Positions 19,265 through 29,151 are shown, numbered from the stretch's first letter. The stretch is DNA of 64,000 nt from an uncultured Lacinutrix sp. (GCA_937129145.1 CAKZMU010000014.1:51977-115976), one strand, 5' to 3'. The notes: generated from the letters alone by a model not told the origin. Translations and numbers: made by a program.

Positions 19265-20761
19265 ATGGCAAATTATTTTAACACATTATCGTTAAGTCAA
19301 AAATTAGAGCAATTATCTAAATGCAGATTTATGGAATCTTCTGAATTTGAAGATGGTGTTTCTGCATTAATAGGAAAGAAAATAGTCATCGTTGGTTGTG
19401 GTGCACAAGGTCTAAATCAAGGATTAAATATGAGAGATTCAGGATTGGATATTTCGTATGCATTACGTGAACAAGCTATTGCAGAACAACGTCAATCTTA
19501 TAAAAATGCCTCTTCTAATGGTTTTACAGTTGGTACTTATGAAGAATTGATTCCAACAGCAGATTTAGTACTGAATTTAACGCCAGATAAACAACATTCT
19601 AATGTTGTTGACACAGTAATGCCAATGATGAAAAAAGGTGCGACATTATCCTATTCCCATGGATTTAATATCGTTGAAGAAGGCAAGCAAATCAGAAAAG
19701 ATTTAACAGTAATCATGGTAGCGCCAAAGTGTCCAGGGACCGAAGTTCGCGAAGAATATTTGCGAGGTTTTGGTGTTCCAACACTAACTGCTGTGCATCC
19801 TGAAAACGACCCAGAAGGAAAAGGTTGGTCGCAAGCAAAAGCATATGCTGCAGCGACAGGTGGACATAAAGCAGGAGTTTTACAATCTTCGTTTGTTGCT
19901 GAGGTGAAAAGTGATTTAATGGGCGAGCAAACCATTTTGTGTGGTGTGTTGCAAACAGCCTCAATTTTATCATTTGATAAAATGGTTGAAGAAGGTATCG
20001 ATGCTAATTATGCAGCGAAATTAATTCAATATGGTTGGGAAACAATCACTGAAGCTTTAAAGCATGGAGGTATTACTAACATGATGGACAGATTGTCTAA
20101 TCCTGCAAAAATTAAAGCCTTCGAATTATCAGAAGAGTTAAAAACAATTATGAAACCATTGTTTGAAAAGCATATGGATGATATTATGTCTGGTCATTTT
20201 TCAACAACTATGATGGAAGATTGGGCAAATGACGATGTAAACTTATTAAAATGGAGAGCTGCAACTGGAGAGACCTCTTTTGAAAAAACAGAAGCAACAT
20301 CCACACATATCTCAGAACAAGAATACTTTGACCATGGTGTATTAATGGTTGCTTTTGTGAGAGCAGGAGTAGAATTAGCTTTTGATACCATGGTGGCTTC
20401 AGGAATTATTGAGGAATCTGCGTATTACGAGTCATTACATGAATTGCCATTAATTGCAAATACGGTAGCAAGAAAGAAATTATTTGAAATGAACAGAATT
20501 ATTTCTGATACTGCAGAATATGGTTGTTATTTATTTGACCATGCTTGTAAACCATTATTGGTAGATTTTATGAAAACCGTAAATACTGATATTATAGGTA
20601 AATCGTATTCGTCTTCAAATGCCGTTGATAATGCTGAATTGATTGCCGTAAATGATGTTATTAGAAATCATCCAATTGAAGCTACAGGAAAAGTACTTCG
20701 TACTGCAATGACAGATATGAAAGTGATTAAAACTGAATTACAAGAAGCAGTATTAGCTTAA
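19265..20761 (+). CDS. ilvC: Ketol-acid reductoisomerase, class II (long form)
   Basis: IlvC isomerises and reduces acetolactate or acetohydroxybutyrate using NADPH. At 498 residues it is the long class II form with a duplicated knotted domain, like the E. coli enzyme. The Rossmann motif is [18 protein letters not shown] (about 40-57); metal-site acidic residues lie in the C-terminal helical domains ([28 protein letters not shown]). It is 12 bp behind ilvN. Confidence 0.96.
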   Translation: MANYFNTLSLSQKLEQLSKCRFMESSEFEDGVSALIGKKIVIVGCGAQGLNQGLNMRDSGLDISYALREQAIAEQRQSYKNASSNGFTVGTYEELIPTADLVLNLTPDKQHSNVVDTVMPMMKKGATLSYSHGFNIVEEGKQIRKDLTVIMVAPKCPGTEVREEYLRGFGVPTLTAVHPENDPEGKGWSQAKAYAAATGGHKAGVLQSSFVAEVKSDLMGEQTILCGVLQTASILSFDKMVEEGIDANYAAKLIQYGWETITEALKHGGITNMMDRLSNPAKIKAFELSEELKTIMKPLFEKHMDDIMSGHFSTTMMEDWANDDVNLLKWRAATGETSFEKTEATSTHISEQEYFDHGVLMVAFVRAGVELAFDTMVASGIIEESAYYESLHELPLIANTVARKKLFEMNRIISDTAEYGCYLFDHACKPLLVDFMKTVNTDIIGKSYSSSNAVDNAELIAVNDVIRNHPIEATGKVLRTAMTDMKVIKTELQEAVLA

Positions 20762-20769
20762 ATGATTAT

Positions 20770-22032
20770 ATGCATACGACAACAACATATTTTCCTAGTT
20801 TAAAAGACGTTGAAGCCGCTTCTGAAAAACTAAAAGAGGTAGTTTCACTAACGCCTTTATCGAAGAACGAGCGTTACTCAAATCAATTTGGTTGTAATCT
20901 GTTTTTTAAACGCGAAGATTTACAGCAAGTACGTTCTTATAAAATTAGAGGTGCTTATAATAAAATGTCATCTTTGACAGACCTTGAAGCTGAAAACGGA
21001 ATTGTATGCGCAAGTGCTGGAAATCATGCGCAAGGTGTTGCTTTGTCGTGTAAATTATTAAAAATTCAAGGCACTATTTATATGCCTGCACCAACACCAA
21101 ACCAAAAGATTGAACAAGTAAAAATGTTTGGTGGCGATTTTATACATGTGGTTTTGGTTGGCGATACTTTTGATGATGCTTATGAAGCGTCAAAATTGGA
21201 ATGTGAACGCTTAAATAAAACCTTTATTCATCCATTTAATGATGAAAAGGTAATTGAAGGTCAAGCAACGGTTGGTCTAGAAATAATAGACCAAGCACAG
21301 CACCCAATTCATTATGTGTTTGTTCCAGTTGGAGGAGGAGGATTGGCTTCAGGATTATCTACCTTGTTTAAAGAGTTATCTCCAAACACAAAAATTATTG
21401 GTGTAGAACCAGAAGGAGCACCTTCAATGTCTGTGTCTATTAAAAAAGATAGAATTGTAGAGCTTAAAAATATTGAGCGTTTTGTTGATGGTGCTGCAGT
21501 AAGAAGGGTTGGTACTAAAACTTTCGAAATTTGTAAACAAAACTTAGATGCTGTAATAACAGTTCCTGAAGGCAAAATATGCCAAACTATTTTAGAACTT
21601 TATAATAAAGATGCAATTGTTGTTGAACCTGCAGGAGCTTTAAGTATTGCTGCTTTAGATTACTATAAAGAAGACTTAGCTGGTAAAAATGTAGTGTGTT
21701 TGGTAAGTGGGAGTAATAATGATATTACCAGAACACCAGAAATTAAGGAACGGGCTTTATTACATGCTAATTTAAAGCACTACTTTATTATTAAATTTCC
21801 ACAACGTGCTGGTGCTTTACGTGAATTTGTTGTTGAGATTTTAGGACCAAATGATGATATCACACATTTTGAATATACCAAAAAAGTAAACCGTGAAAAC
21901 GATGTGGCTGTGGTTGGATTACAACTCAAATCCCCTAACGATTTACAGCCCTTAATTACCAAAATGAAACTTCATAACTTTTATGGTGATTATCTTAATG
22001 ATAAATCAGAGTTATTACAACTTTTGGTATAA
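20770..22032 (+). CDS. ilvA: Threonine deaminase (biosynthetic)
   Basis: IlvA converts threonine to 2-oxobutyrate, feeding isoleucine synthesis. The PLP lysine is in VRSYKIRGAYN; the phosphate loop is PVGGGGLASG. A single ACT-like C-terminal domain (about 335-420, KFPQRAGALREFVVEIL) provides feedback regulation. It ends the ilv operon. Its last about 100 bases recur in three diverged copies downstream (30521, 35422, 38226), ending in FQFLV or FQLLK where this gene has LQLLV. Confidence 0.96.
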   Translation: MHTTTTYFPSLKDVEAASEKLKEVVSLTPLSKNERYSNQFGCNLFFKREDLQQVRSYKIRGAYNKMSSLTDLEAENGIVCASAGNHAQGVALSCKLLKIQGTIYMPAPTPNQKIEQVKMFGGDFIHVVLVGDTFDDAYEASKLECERLNKTFIHPFNDEKVIEGQATVGLEIIDQAQHPIHYVFVPVGGGGLASGLSTLFKELSPNTKIIGVEPEGAPSMSVSIKKDRIVELKNIERFVDGAAVRRVGTKTFEICKQNLDAVITVPEGKICQTILELYNKDAIVVEPAGALSIAALDYYKEDLAGKNVVCLVSGSNNDITRTPEIKERALLHANLKHYFIIKFPQRAGALREFVVEILGPNDDITHFEYTKKVNRENDVAVVGLQLKSPNDLQPLITKMKLHNFYGDYLNDKSELLQLLV

Positions 22033-22084
22033 AAAAATTCAATTAATAACTGGCTGTGTTAAAATAATTACTAGTTTTACACTA

Positions 22085-22153
22085 ATGAATACACTTTACA
22101 GTAAAATACGTACAAATTCAACCAAGTTGCGCTTTCGCAATCGCCGCCGCTAG
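22085..22153 (+). CDS. arg operon leader peptide (Arg-rich)
   Basis: This 22-codon frame begins MNTLYSKIRTNSTK and ends LRFRNRRR before TAG (22151-22153). Six of 22 residues are Arg (CGT once, CGC five times), and three consecutive CGC codons abut the stop. CGC is otherwise uncommon in this AT-rich DNA. It lies 52 bp after ilvA and about 230 bp before the first gene of the arginine operon, which fits a ribosome-stalling attenuator for arginine. TTGCG/CGCAA (22128-22141) forms a small hairpin inside the frame. Confidence 0.72.
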   Translation: MNTLYSKIRTNSTKLRFRNRRR

Positions 22154-22385
22154 TTTTTCAATTAGCAACAAACGAGTTACGTAATTTTATTTTTTTTCTA
22201 TAGTGTACAATTTCAATTTAATTTCAATTTTTCAAAAAGCAGTTATTTTTCTAAATAACCCAATTTTTGTACGCCGTTATTTTCTACGTCGCCCGTAAGG
22301 GTGCTTTCTATTTTATAGAGCTTAGGTGAGTCCAGTTCTACTTTCAAAACAAAATATTCAAATAAAACATTAAAATATCAAGATA
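22154..22385 (+). promoter_or_regulatory. Leader region between arg leader peptide and GNAT gene
   Basis: This 232-bp non-coding stretch has three candidate structures. The first is an AT-rich imperfect stem AATTA...GTAATT followed by ATTTTTTTTC (about 22163-22199). The second is a perfect stem GTTATTT/AAATAAC (22242-22259). The third is CGCCC-GTAA-GGGTG (22290-22303), followed by CTTTCTATTTT, the best candidate intrinsic terminator. GTTGC within the leader frame (22126-22130) can pair with GCAAC (22165-22169), a possible competitor. Which pair acts as terminator and antiterminator is not settled. Confidence 0.4.
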
Positions 22386-23003
22386 ATGAATATCATTATT
22401 GCAGGTAAATCACATAGTATATACGCAAATCAAATTTGTGATGCAATCACAGATGCAGCTCAAGTAAGAGGTACAGGAATAGCAAAACGTACTCCTGAAT
22501 ATATTATTGAAAAAATGGAAAAGGGTAATGCTGTTATAGCATTAGAAGGAAAAACTTTTGCAGGGTTTTGCTATATCGAGTCTTGGGGACATGAAAAATT
22601 TGTTGCCAATTCGGGGTTAATTGTGCATCCGAATTTTAGAGGAAAAGGTTTAGCGAGACAGATTAAAAAAGTAATTTTTCAACAATCTAGAAGTAAGTTT
22701 CCAAATTCAAAAGTCTTTAGTATAACTACAGGTTTAGCTGTTATGAAAATGAATAGCGAATTAGGTTATAAACCTGTAACATTTTCTGAATTAACAGATG
22801 ACCAATCTTTCTGGAAAGGGTGTCAAACTTGCAAAAATTATGATGTATTGAAACGAACAAACCAAAGCATGTGCTTATGTACTGGAATGCTGTTCAACCC
22901 AGATTTAGAAGACGATAAAGAAATAATAAAAGTAAAAGGCAAGGTGTTTAACAGGTTAAAAAGAATCAAACAGACCTTGTTTTTAAAAAATAAAAAGAAA
23001 TGA
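22386..23003 (+). CDS. GNAT acyltransferase, candidate N-acylglutamate synthase
   Basis: This 205-residue protein has a GNAT fold: core strand NSGLIVHPNFRGKGLARQI with the acyl-CoA loop RGKGLA (85-90). A C-terminal Cys cluster C146-x2-C149...C163-x-C165 may bind a metal. It is the first gene of the arginine operon and overlaps argG by 4 bp. No argA or argJ is present, so it is the natural candidate for the missing glutamate N-acylation step. This is inference from position; the family alone does not give a substrate. Confidence 0.75.
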   Translation: MNIIIAGKSHSIYANQICDAITDAAQVRGTGIAKRTPEYIIEKMEKGNAVIALEGKTFAGFCYIESWGHEKFVANSGLIVHPNFRGKGLARQIKKVIFQQSRSKFPNSKVFSITTGLAVMKMNSELGYKPVTFSELTDDQSFWKGCQTCKNYDVLKRTNQSMCLCTGMLFNPDLEDDKEIIKVKGKVFNRLKRIKQTLFLKNKKK

Positions 23004-24178
23004 AAAAATTAGTAATAGCATATAGTGGAGGTTTAGACACCTCATATTGCGCAGTAAGTTTATCAAAACAGGGATACGATATTCATGCGGTTAGTGTAAA
23101 TACAGGAGGGTTTACAAAAGAAGAAATAAAAACAATAGAGTCTAACGCTTATAAAATGGGAGTTATTACCTATAAGAATATTGATGCGGTTTCAACATTC
23201 TATCAAAAAGTAGTAAAGTATTTAATCTTTGGAAATGTTTTGAAGAATAATACGTATCCATTATCTGTAAGCGCAGAAAGAATTATTCAAGCTATTGAGA
23301 TTATAGAATATGCAAAAAGTATAGGTGCAGAATGTATTGCACATGGAAGCACAGGAGCAGGAAATGATCAGGTGAGATTTGATATGATATTTCAAACTTT
23401 AGCTCCAGAAATTGAAATTATAACACCGATAAGAGATCAAAAATTATCTAGACAACAAGAGATTGATTACTTAAAAAGTAGCGGAATAGATATGTCTTGG
23501 GATAAAGCTAAATACTCTATTAATAAAGGACTTTGGGGGACAAGTGTTGGTGGCGAAGAAACCTTAACATCAGAAAAATCATTACCAAGTAAAGCCTATC
23601 CTTCTCAATTACAACAGACAAAAGAAGAAAACGTAACGCTTACATTTTTAAAAGGCGAACTAGTGGCTGTTAATGGTGAACAAAACAGTTCAGTAATCAA
23701 TATTGAAAAACTAAATGACTTGGCTTCAGCTTATGCTATTGGTAGAGATATTCATGTTGGCGATACTATTGTTGGAATTAAAGGTAGAGTTGGATTTGAA
23801 GCTGCTGCGGCATTAATCATCATTAAGGCACATCACTTATTGGAAAAGCACACACTAACCAAATGGCAATTGCAACACAAGGAATATTTAGCAAGTTTCT
23901 ACGGAATGCATTTGCACGAAGGACAATATTTAGACCCAGTTATGAGAGATATGGAAGCCTTCTTACAAAGCAGTCAGGATAAAGTTTCTGGCGATGTTAT
24001 TGTTAGTTTGAAACCATATCATTTTTCACTAGATGGAATTATTTCAGAGTATGATTTAATGAGTGCTAAGTTTGGAAGTTATGGCGAAATGAGTACAGGC
24101 TGGACAGCCGATGAGGTGAAAGGATTTATTAAAATCTTCGGTAATCAAAACAAAATATATCAACAAGTAAATAATTAA
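23000..24178 (+). CDS. argG: Argininosuccinate synthase
   Basis: ArgG joins citrulline and aspartate using ATP. The 392-residue protein starts with the PP-loop MKKLVIAYSGGLDTSYCAV and has AHGSTGAGNDQVRFD for citrulline/aspartate binding. It overlaps the GNAT gene by 4 bp, and argC starts 2 bp after its stop. Confidence 0.95.
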   Translation: MKKLVIAYSGGLDTSYCAVSLSKQGYDIHAVSVNTGGFTKEEIKTIESNAYKMGVITYKNIDAVSTFYQKVVKYLIFGNVLKNNTYPLSVSAERIIQAIEIIEYAKSIGAECIAHGSTGAGNDQVRFDMIFQTLAPEIEIITPIRDQKLSRQQEIDYLKSSGIDMSWDKAKYSINKGLWGTSVGGEETLTSEKSLPSKAYPSQLQQTKEENVTLTFLKGELVAVNGEQNSSVINIEKLNDLASAYAIGRDIHVGDTIVGIKGRVGFEAAAALIIIKAHHLLEKHTLTKWQLQHKEYLASFYGMHLHEGQYLDPVMRDMEAFLQSSQDKVSGDVIVSLKPYHFSLDGIISEYDLMSAKFGSYGEMSTGWTADEVKGFIKIFGNQNKIYQQVNN

Positions 24179-24180
24179 AT

Positions 24181-25158
24181 ATGCTACAAGTAGGGATTAT
24201 TGGAGGAGCTGGTTATACAGCAGGAGAACTCATAAGATTATTGATGCATCATCCAAAAGCTGAAATCAATTTTATATACAGTACATCGAATGTAGGAAAC
24301 AAAGTAAGTCATATTCATCAGGATTTAGTTGGCTCAACAGAATTGAAATTCACAGATACTATTAACTCTGAAATTGATGTGTTATTCTTGTGTTTAGGTC
24401 ATGGAAATTCGACGGCTTTTTTAGAAAACAATTCGTTTTCGGTGAAAACTAAAATCATAGACTTAAGTAACGACTTTAGATTGAAAAAGGATGGAATTTT
24501 TGATGGAAAAACTTTTGTTTACGGATTGCCTGAATTACAAAAAGAAAAGATTCAAACAGCAACATGCATTGCAAATCCAGGTTGTTTTGCCACAGCTTTA
24601 CAATTGGCAATTTTACCTTTAGCAGATAAAGGATTGTTAAATGATGATGTTCATATTAATGCAACAACTGGAGCAACTGGAGCTGGAACATCTTTATCTA
24701 AAACCACGCATTTTACGTGGAGAGATAATAATTTTTCTTATTACAAGCCTTTTATACATCAGCATTTAGGAGAGGTTCATCAAACAGTTAATCAGCTGCA
24801 AAACAATTTTAATTCAGAAATCAATTTTATGCCAAATAGAGGAAATTTCTCCAGAGGAATTTTTGCAACTGTTTATACAAAATTTGATGGCTCATTGGAA
24901 GAAGCAAAATCTATCTACAATAATTTTTATAAAGATGCTGCATTCACATTTGTGTCTGATGAAGAAGTGCATTTAAAACAAGTAGTAAACTCGAATAAGT
25001 GTTTATTGCATTTACATAAACACAATAATAAACTATTAATAACAAGTGCTATAGATAATCTTCTTAAAGGGGCTTCAGGACAAGCAATTCATAATATGAA
25101 TTTAATGTTTGGTTTTGAAGAAACCGAAGGATTAAAACTCAAAGCCAATTTCTTTTAA
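24181..25158 (+). CDS. argC: N-acyl-gamma-glutamyl-phosphate reductase
   Basis: This 325-residue NADPH-dependent reductase has the N-terminal VGIIGGAGYTAGELIRLLMHHP and catalytic Cys in IANPGCFATALQLA. The more usual motif is NPGCYPT, so FAT is a small variant. It is embedded in the tightly spaced arg operon. Whether the acyl group is acetyl or succinyl is not shown by this gene. Confidence 0.94.
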   Translation: MLQVGIIGGAGYTAGELIRLLMHHPKAEINFIYSTSNVGNKVSHIHQDLVGSTELKFTDTINSEIDVLFLCLGHGNSTAFLENNSFSVKTKIIDLSNDFRLKKDGIFDGKTFVYGLPELQKEKIQTATCIANPGCFATALQLAILPLADKGLLNDDVHINATTGATGAGTSLSKTTHFTWRDNNFSYYKPFIHQHLGEVHQTVNQLQNNFNSEINFMPNRGNFSRGIFATVYTKFDGSLEEAKSIYNNFYKDAAFTFVSDEEVHLKQVVNSNKCLLHLHKHNNKLLITSAIDNLLKGASGQAIHNMNLMFGFEETEGLKLKANFF

Positions 25159-25168
25159 AACTAATATT

Positions 25169-26296
25169 ATGAAACTATTTAATGTATATCCTTTGTTTGA
25201 TATAACACCTATAAAGGCAAAAGATGTTTTTGTATATGATGAGAACAATACCAAGTATCTTGACTTATATGGAGGTCATGCTGTGATTTCTATTGGGCAT
25301 TCGCATCCTGAGTACGTGAAGAGCATTAGTAAACAAGTAGGCAAACTAGGGTTTTATAGTAACTCTGTTCAAAATCCTTTACAAATTGAACTAGCAAAAC
25401 AACTTACAGAGTTTTCAAACTGCAAAAAACATCATTTATTTTTATGTAATTCAGGTGCCGAAGCTAACGAAAATGCGTTAAAACTAGCGTCTTTCGAAAC
25501 AGGAAAAAAGAAAGTCATTGCATTTAATAACTCGTTTCATGGGCGAACTTCGGCAGCTGTAGCTGCTACAGATAATAAGAAAATTGTAGCTCCAATTAAT
25601 GCGCAACAAGATGTTGAATTTCTAGAACTTGGAGACATTGGTGCTGTAGAAAAATCATTAAAAAAAGAAGATGTTTGCGCAGTAATAATTGAGTTTATTC
25701 AAGGTGTTGGCGGATTAGATGAATGTACAACAGAGTTTTATAAGAAATTAAGTGCTCTTTGTGAAAAGCATAATGCTTTATTAATCGCAGACGAAGTACA
25801 ATCAGGTTTTGGAAGAACTGGAGATTTCTTCGCTTTTCAAAAGCATGACATAACTCCACATATTATCTCCATAGCAAAAGGTATGGGGAATGGATTTCCT
25901 GTTGGAGGAATTTTAATCAATCATACTATTAAAGCTTCTTACGGATTATTAGGAACCACTTTTGGAGGAAACCATTTAGCATGTGCAGCGTCACTATCGG
26001 TATTAAAAGTATTGAAAGGAGAAAATTTACTTAAAAACGCTAAAGAAATTTCAGAATATTTTATTGAAGAAGCAAAATCAATTCCTCAGATAAAAACTTT
26101 AAAAGGAAGAGGGTTAATGTTAGGGTTAGAATTTGATTTTCCAATTGCTGAATTGAGAAAAACATTAATTAATAAGCATCATATTTTTACTGGAAGTGCT
26201 AAGAATCCAAATCTGTTGAGAATTTTACCACCATTAACAATTCAAGAAGAGCACATTGATATGTTTTTTGAAGCATTAAAACAAGAACTGTCATGA
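25169..26296 (+). CDS. argD: N-acylornithine aminotransferase
   Basis: This 375-residue class III PLP aminotransferase has PLP-binding FLCNSGAEANENALK, FNNSFHGRT, the Asp motif IADEVQSGFGRTG and Schiff-base Lys in SIAKGMGNGFPVGG. It converts N-acylglutamate semialdehyde to N-acylornithine. Its stop overlaps the start of the transcarbamylase (ATGA). Confidence 0.93.
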   Translation: MKLFNVYPLFDITPIKAKDVFVYDENNTKYLDLYGGHAVISIGHSHPEYVKSISKQVGKLGFYSNSVQNPLQIELAKQLTEFSNCKKHHLFLCNSGAEANENALKLASFETGKKKVIAFNNSFHGRTSAAVAATDNKKIVAPINAQQDVEFLELGDIGAVEKSLKKEDVCAVIIEFIQGVGGLDECTTEFYKKLSALCEKHNALLIADEVQSGFGRTGDFFAFQKHDITPHIISIAKGMGNGFPVGGILINHTIKASYGLLGTTFGGNHLACAASLSVLKVLKGENLLKNAKEISEYFIEEAKSIPQIKTLKGRGLMLGLEFDFPIAELRKTLINKHHIFTGSAKNPNLLRILPPLTIQEEHIDMFFEALKQELS

Positions 26297-27231
26297 AGAA
26301 GTATACAAATATAAATGATATAGATAATGTTTCCGAAATAATTCAGGAAGCAATTCAGTTAAAAAAAGACCCTTTTAAATTTGAAGCCTTAGGGAAGTGT
26401 AAAACACTTATAATGTTATTCTTTAATTCTAGTTTAAGAACTAGATTAAGTACAGAAAAGGCAGCAAAAAACTTAGGTATGCAAGCCATGGTTTTAAATG
26501 TAACTGATGCTTGGAATTTAGAGCATGAAGATGGAGCAGTAATGAATTTAGATAAAGCAGAGCATATTAAAGAAGCTGCTAGAGTAATTTCTCAATACGG
26601 AGATATAATTGCTATTAGAGCATTTCCAACGTTAACAGATAAGGCTAAAGACGAATCTGAACACATTATTAACAGTTTTATAAAATATGCAACAGTGCCA
26701 ATTGTAAGTATGGAAAGCGCTACTGCACACCCTTTACAGGCTTTAGCCGATGCTATTACCATTGAAGAATTAAAAACCAAGAAAAGACCTAAAGTCGTAT
26801 TGTCTTGGGCGCCACATCCAAAGGCATTACCACAAGCAGTGCCAAATTCGTTTGTAACGATGATGCACGAATTAGATGTCGATTTTTGTGTTACCCATCC
26901 AAAGGAATATGAATTAAATCCTGAAATAACTAAAGATACACCAATTATTTACAATCAAGAAAAGGCACTAAAAGATGCAGATTTTGTATATGTAAAAAAC
27001 TGGAGCAGTTACAAGAACTATGGACAAGTTTTAAGTGAAGACACTAATTGGATGATGACAAAAGAGAAGCTTGGAAAAGCAAAATTTATGCATTGTTTAC
27101 CTGTAAGACGAAATGTTGTAGTTAAAGACGTAGTATTAGATAGCAATCAATCTGCTGTGATTCAAGAAGCAAATAATAGAACATACTCAGCTCAAATAGT
27201 ATTGAAGAAAATTTTAGAGGATTTAAAATAA
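26293..27231 (+). CDS. argF': N-acylornithine transcarbamylase (AOTCase/SOTCase type)
   Basis: This 312-residue transcarbamylase carries the SLRTRLSTEKAA carbamoyl-phosphate site, AHPLQALAD, SWAPHPKALPQAVPNS and FMHCLPVRRN, which mark the N-acylornithine branch rather than ordinary OTCase. The residue that separates acetyl- from succinyl-ornithine enzymes (Glu92 in Xanthomonas, Pro90 in Bacteroides fragilis, as I recall) aligns with Ala89 here, in LDKAEHIKEA. This leaves the acyl group open and leans toward succinyl. The product would be N-acylcitrulline, matching argE further on. Confidence 0.93.
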   Translation: MKKYTNINDIDNVSEIIQEAIQLKKDPFKFEALGKCKTLIMLFFNSSLRTRLSTEKAAKNLGMQAMVLNVTDAWNLEHEDGAVMNLDKAEHIKEAARVISQYGDIIAIRAFPTLTDKAKDESEHIINSFIKYATVPIVSMESATAHPLQALADAITIEELKTKKRPKVVLSWAPHPKALPQAVPNSFVTMMHELDVDFCVTHPKEYELNPEITKDTPIIYNQEKALKDADFVYVKNWSSYKNYGQVLSEDTNWMMTKEKLGKAKFMHCLPVRRNVVVKDVVLDSNQSAVIQEANNRTYSAQIVLKKILEDLK

Positions 27232-27234
27232 TCG

Positions 27235-27296
27235 TCATTCTGAATTTATTTGATAATCACATAATGAGAAGCTGAAAACAAGTTCAGTTTGACAAG
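27235..27296. repeat. GTCATT-type palindromic repeat (argF'-argB gap)
   Basis: This element starts GTCATTCTGAA and ends TTCAGTTTGAC, imperfect inverted termini enclosing AT-rich sequence. It is the weakest member of the repeat family in this window. Confidence 0.5.
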
Positions 27297-27300
27297 AAAA

Positions 27301-28077
27301 ATGAAAACATTAAAAATTATAAAAATAGGAGGGAATATTATTGATAATGAAAAGTTATTGGCTGATTTTCTTATTAAATTCTCTAGACTCGAAGGATTAA
27401 AAGTATTAGTGCATGGAGGTGGAAAATTAGCTTCAAAACTCGCAAATAAAATGGGAATTGATGTAAAAATGATTAATGGTAGACGAATTACTAACACAGA
27501 AACTTTAGACATTGCAACAATGGTATATGCTGGAAAAGTAAATAAAAGTATAGTAGCTCAATTGCAAGCAAATAATTGTAACTCAGTTGGTTTTTCGGGA
27601 GCAGATGGAAATACAATTGTTTCTGAAAAAAGACCTGTAAATGATATTGATTTTGGCTTTGTGGGAGATGTAAAAAAAGTAAATACAGAGGTGTTACAGT
27701 TATTGGTTAATAACAACGTAACTCCAGTGTTTTGTGCTTTAACACACGACAAAAAAGGACAATTATTTAATACTAATGCAGATACGATAGTTTCTGAACT
27801 AGCCATTGGTTTTGCAAAATATTTTGAAGTGTCACTGTATTACTGTTTTGAAAAATATGGTGTATTAAAAGATGTTAATGATGATAATTCAGTAATTGAA
27901 AACATCAATTCAAATACATATAAAAGATTAATAGAAGATAAAATTATTGCAGATGGAATGCTTCCAAAACTTAATAATTGTTTTCATGCTATAGAAAATC
28001 AAGTAAATAAAGTTTGTATTGGCAAACCAGAAATGCTATTTCAAACAAGTTCAAAATATACAACCATTGAGAAATGA
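27301..28077 (+). CDS. argB: N-acylglutamate kinase
   Basis: This amino-acid kinase fold protein of 258 residues begins at the ATG at 27301 (MKTLKIIKIGGNIIDNEK); a TTG 12 bp upstream is an unlikely start. It has the Gly-rich LVHGGGKLASKLANKMG and the C-terminal GMLPKLNNC. It overlaps argE by 4 bp. The 69-bp gap from argF' holds a GTCATT-type repeat. Confidence 0.92.
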   Translation: MKTLKIIKIGGNIIDNEKLLADFLIKFSRLEGLKVLVHGGGKLASKLANKMGIDVKMINGRRITNTETLDIATMVYAGKVNKSIVAQLQANNCNSVGFSGADGNTIVSEKRPVNDIDFGFVGDVKKVNTEVLQLLVNNNVTPVFCALTHDKKGQLFNTNADTIVSELAIGFAKYFEVSLYYCFEKYGVLKDVNDDNSVIENINSNTYKRLIEDKIIADGMLPKLNNCFHAIENQVNKVCIGKPEMLFQTSSKYTTIEK

Positions 28078-29144
28078 TAAAACAAAAAGAATTATCTAAA
28101 AAGGCAATTGCCTTATTAAAAAACTTAATAGAAACACCTTCGTTTTCATGTGAAGAAGATAAAACAGCAGCTTTAATTGAAAATTGGTTTTTAGATTTTG
28201 AAATTCCGTTTAAAAGAACAAAGCATAATGTTTGGGCAGTTAATAAACATTTTACAGAAGGAAAACCAACGTTACTTCTTAATTCGCATCATGATACAGT
28301 AAAACCAAATAAAGGTTATACTAAAGATCCTTTTAAAGCCATTGTTCAAGATGAGAAATTATATGGATTAGGAAGTAATGATGCAGGAGGATGTTTAGTG
28401 TCCTTAATAGCAACGTTCACATATTTTTATACTAAGAAAAATTTAAAGTACAATTTGGTGTTAGTAGCTTCAGCAGAAGAAGAAAATAGTGGTTCAAACG
28501 GATTGAATAGTATGTTAAAAGTCATTCCAGAAATTGATGTAGCTATTGTAGGTGAACCAACTTTAATGAATTTAGCTGTAGCCGAAAAAGGATTGATTGT
28601 GTTTGATGCAACAGTAAAGGGAACGCCAAGTCATGCAGCTCACATAAATAATGACAATGCAATTTATAATACTGTTGACGTATTAAAATGGTTTCAAGAG
28701 TATAAATTTGAAAAGAAATCGCCAGTTTTAGGGGACGTAAAAATGACGGTTACTCAAATTAATGCAGGAAAGCAGCACAATGCTGTTCCAGCTGAAGTTA
28801 ATTTAGTAGTAGACGTAAGAGTAAATGATAAATATTCAAATCAAGAAATTGAAAAGATTCTAAATAAAAAATCACCTTGTACAACTATTGAAGCTAGAAG
28901 TTTGAGATTGAATTCTTCGTCAATTCCAATAAATCACCCTTTGGTTGAAGCTGGTATTGAATTAGGAAGACAAACTTATGGATCACCTACACTATCAGAT
29001 CAGGCTTGTTTATCATGTCCTTCGTTAAAGTTAGGACCTGGAGATAGTACGCGGTCGCATACTGCAGATGAGTTTATTTATTTAAATGAAATAGAAGAAG
29101 GTATACAAATTTATATTGAATTGTTGAATAAAGTAGTTACTTAA
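28074..29144 (+). CDS. argE: M20-family N-acylcitrulline/ornithine deacylase
   Basis: This 356-residue zinc deacylase has metal ligands in LLNSHHDTVKPN and GLGSNDAGGC, the catalytic Glu pair in SAEEENSGSNG and a dimerisation domain with PSHAAH. In this operon type it removes the N-acyl group from citrulline before ArgG. It is followed by a palindromic repeat and then argH. Confidence 0.92.
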   Translation: MIKQKELSKKAIALLKNLIETPSFSCEEDKTAALIENWFLDFEIPFKRTKHNVWAVNKHFTEGKPTLLLNSHHDTVKPNKGYTKDPFKAIVQDEKLYGLGSNDAGGCLVSLIATFTYFYTKKNLKYNLVLVASAEEENSGSNGLNSMLKVIPEIDVAIVGEPTLMNLAVAEKGLIVFDATVKGTPSHAAHINNDNAIYNTVDVLKWFQEYKFEKKSPVLGDVKMTVTQINAGKQHNAVPAEVNLVVDVRVNDKYSNQEIEKILNKKSPCTTIEARSLRLNSSSIPINHPLVEAGIELGRQTYGSPTLSDQACLSCPSLKLGPGDSTRSHTADEFIYLNEIEEGIQIYIELLNKVVT

Positions 29145-29151
29145 CAATTCT

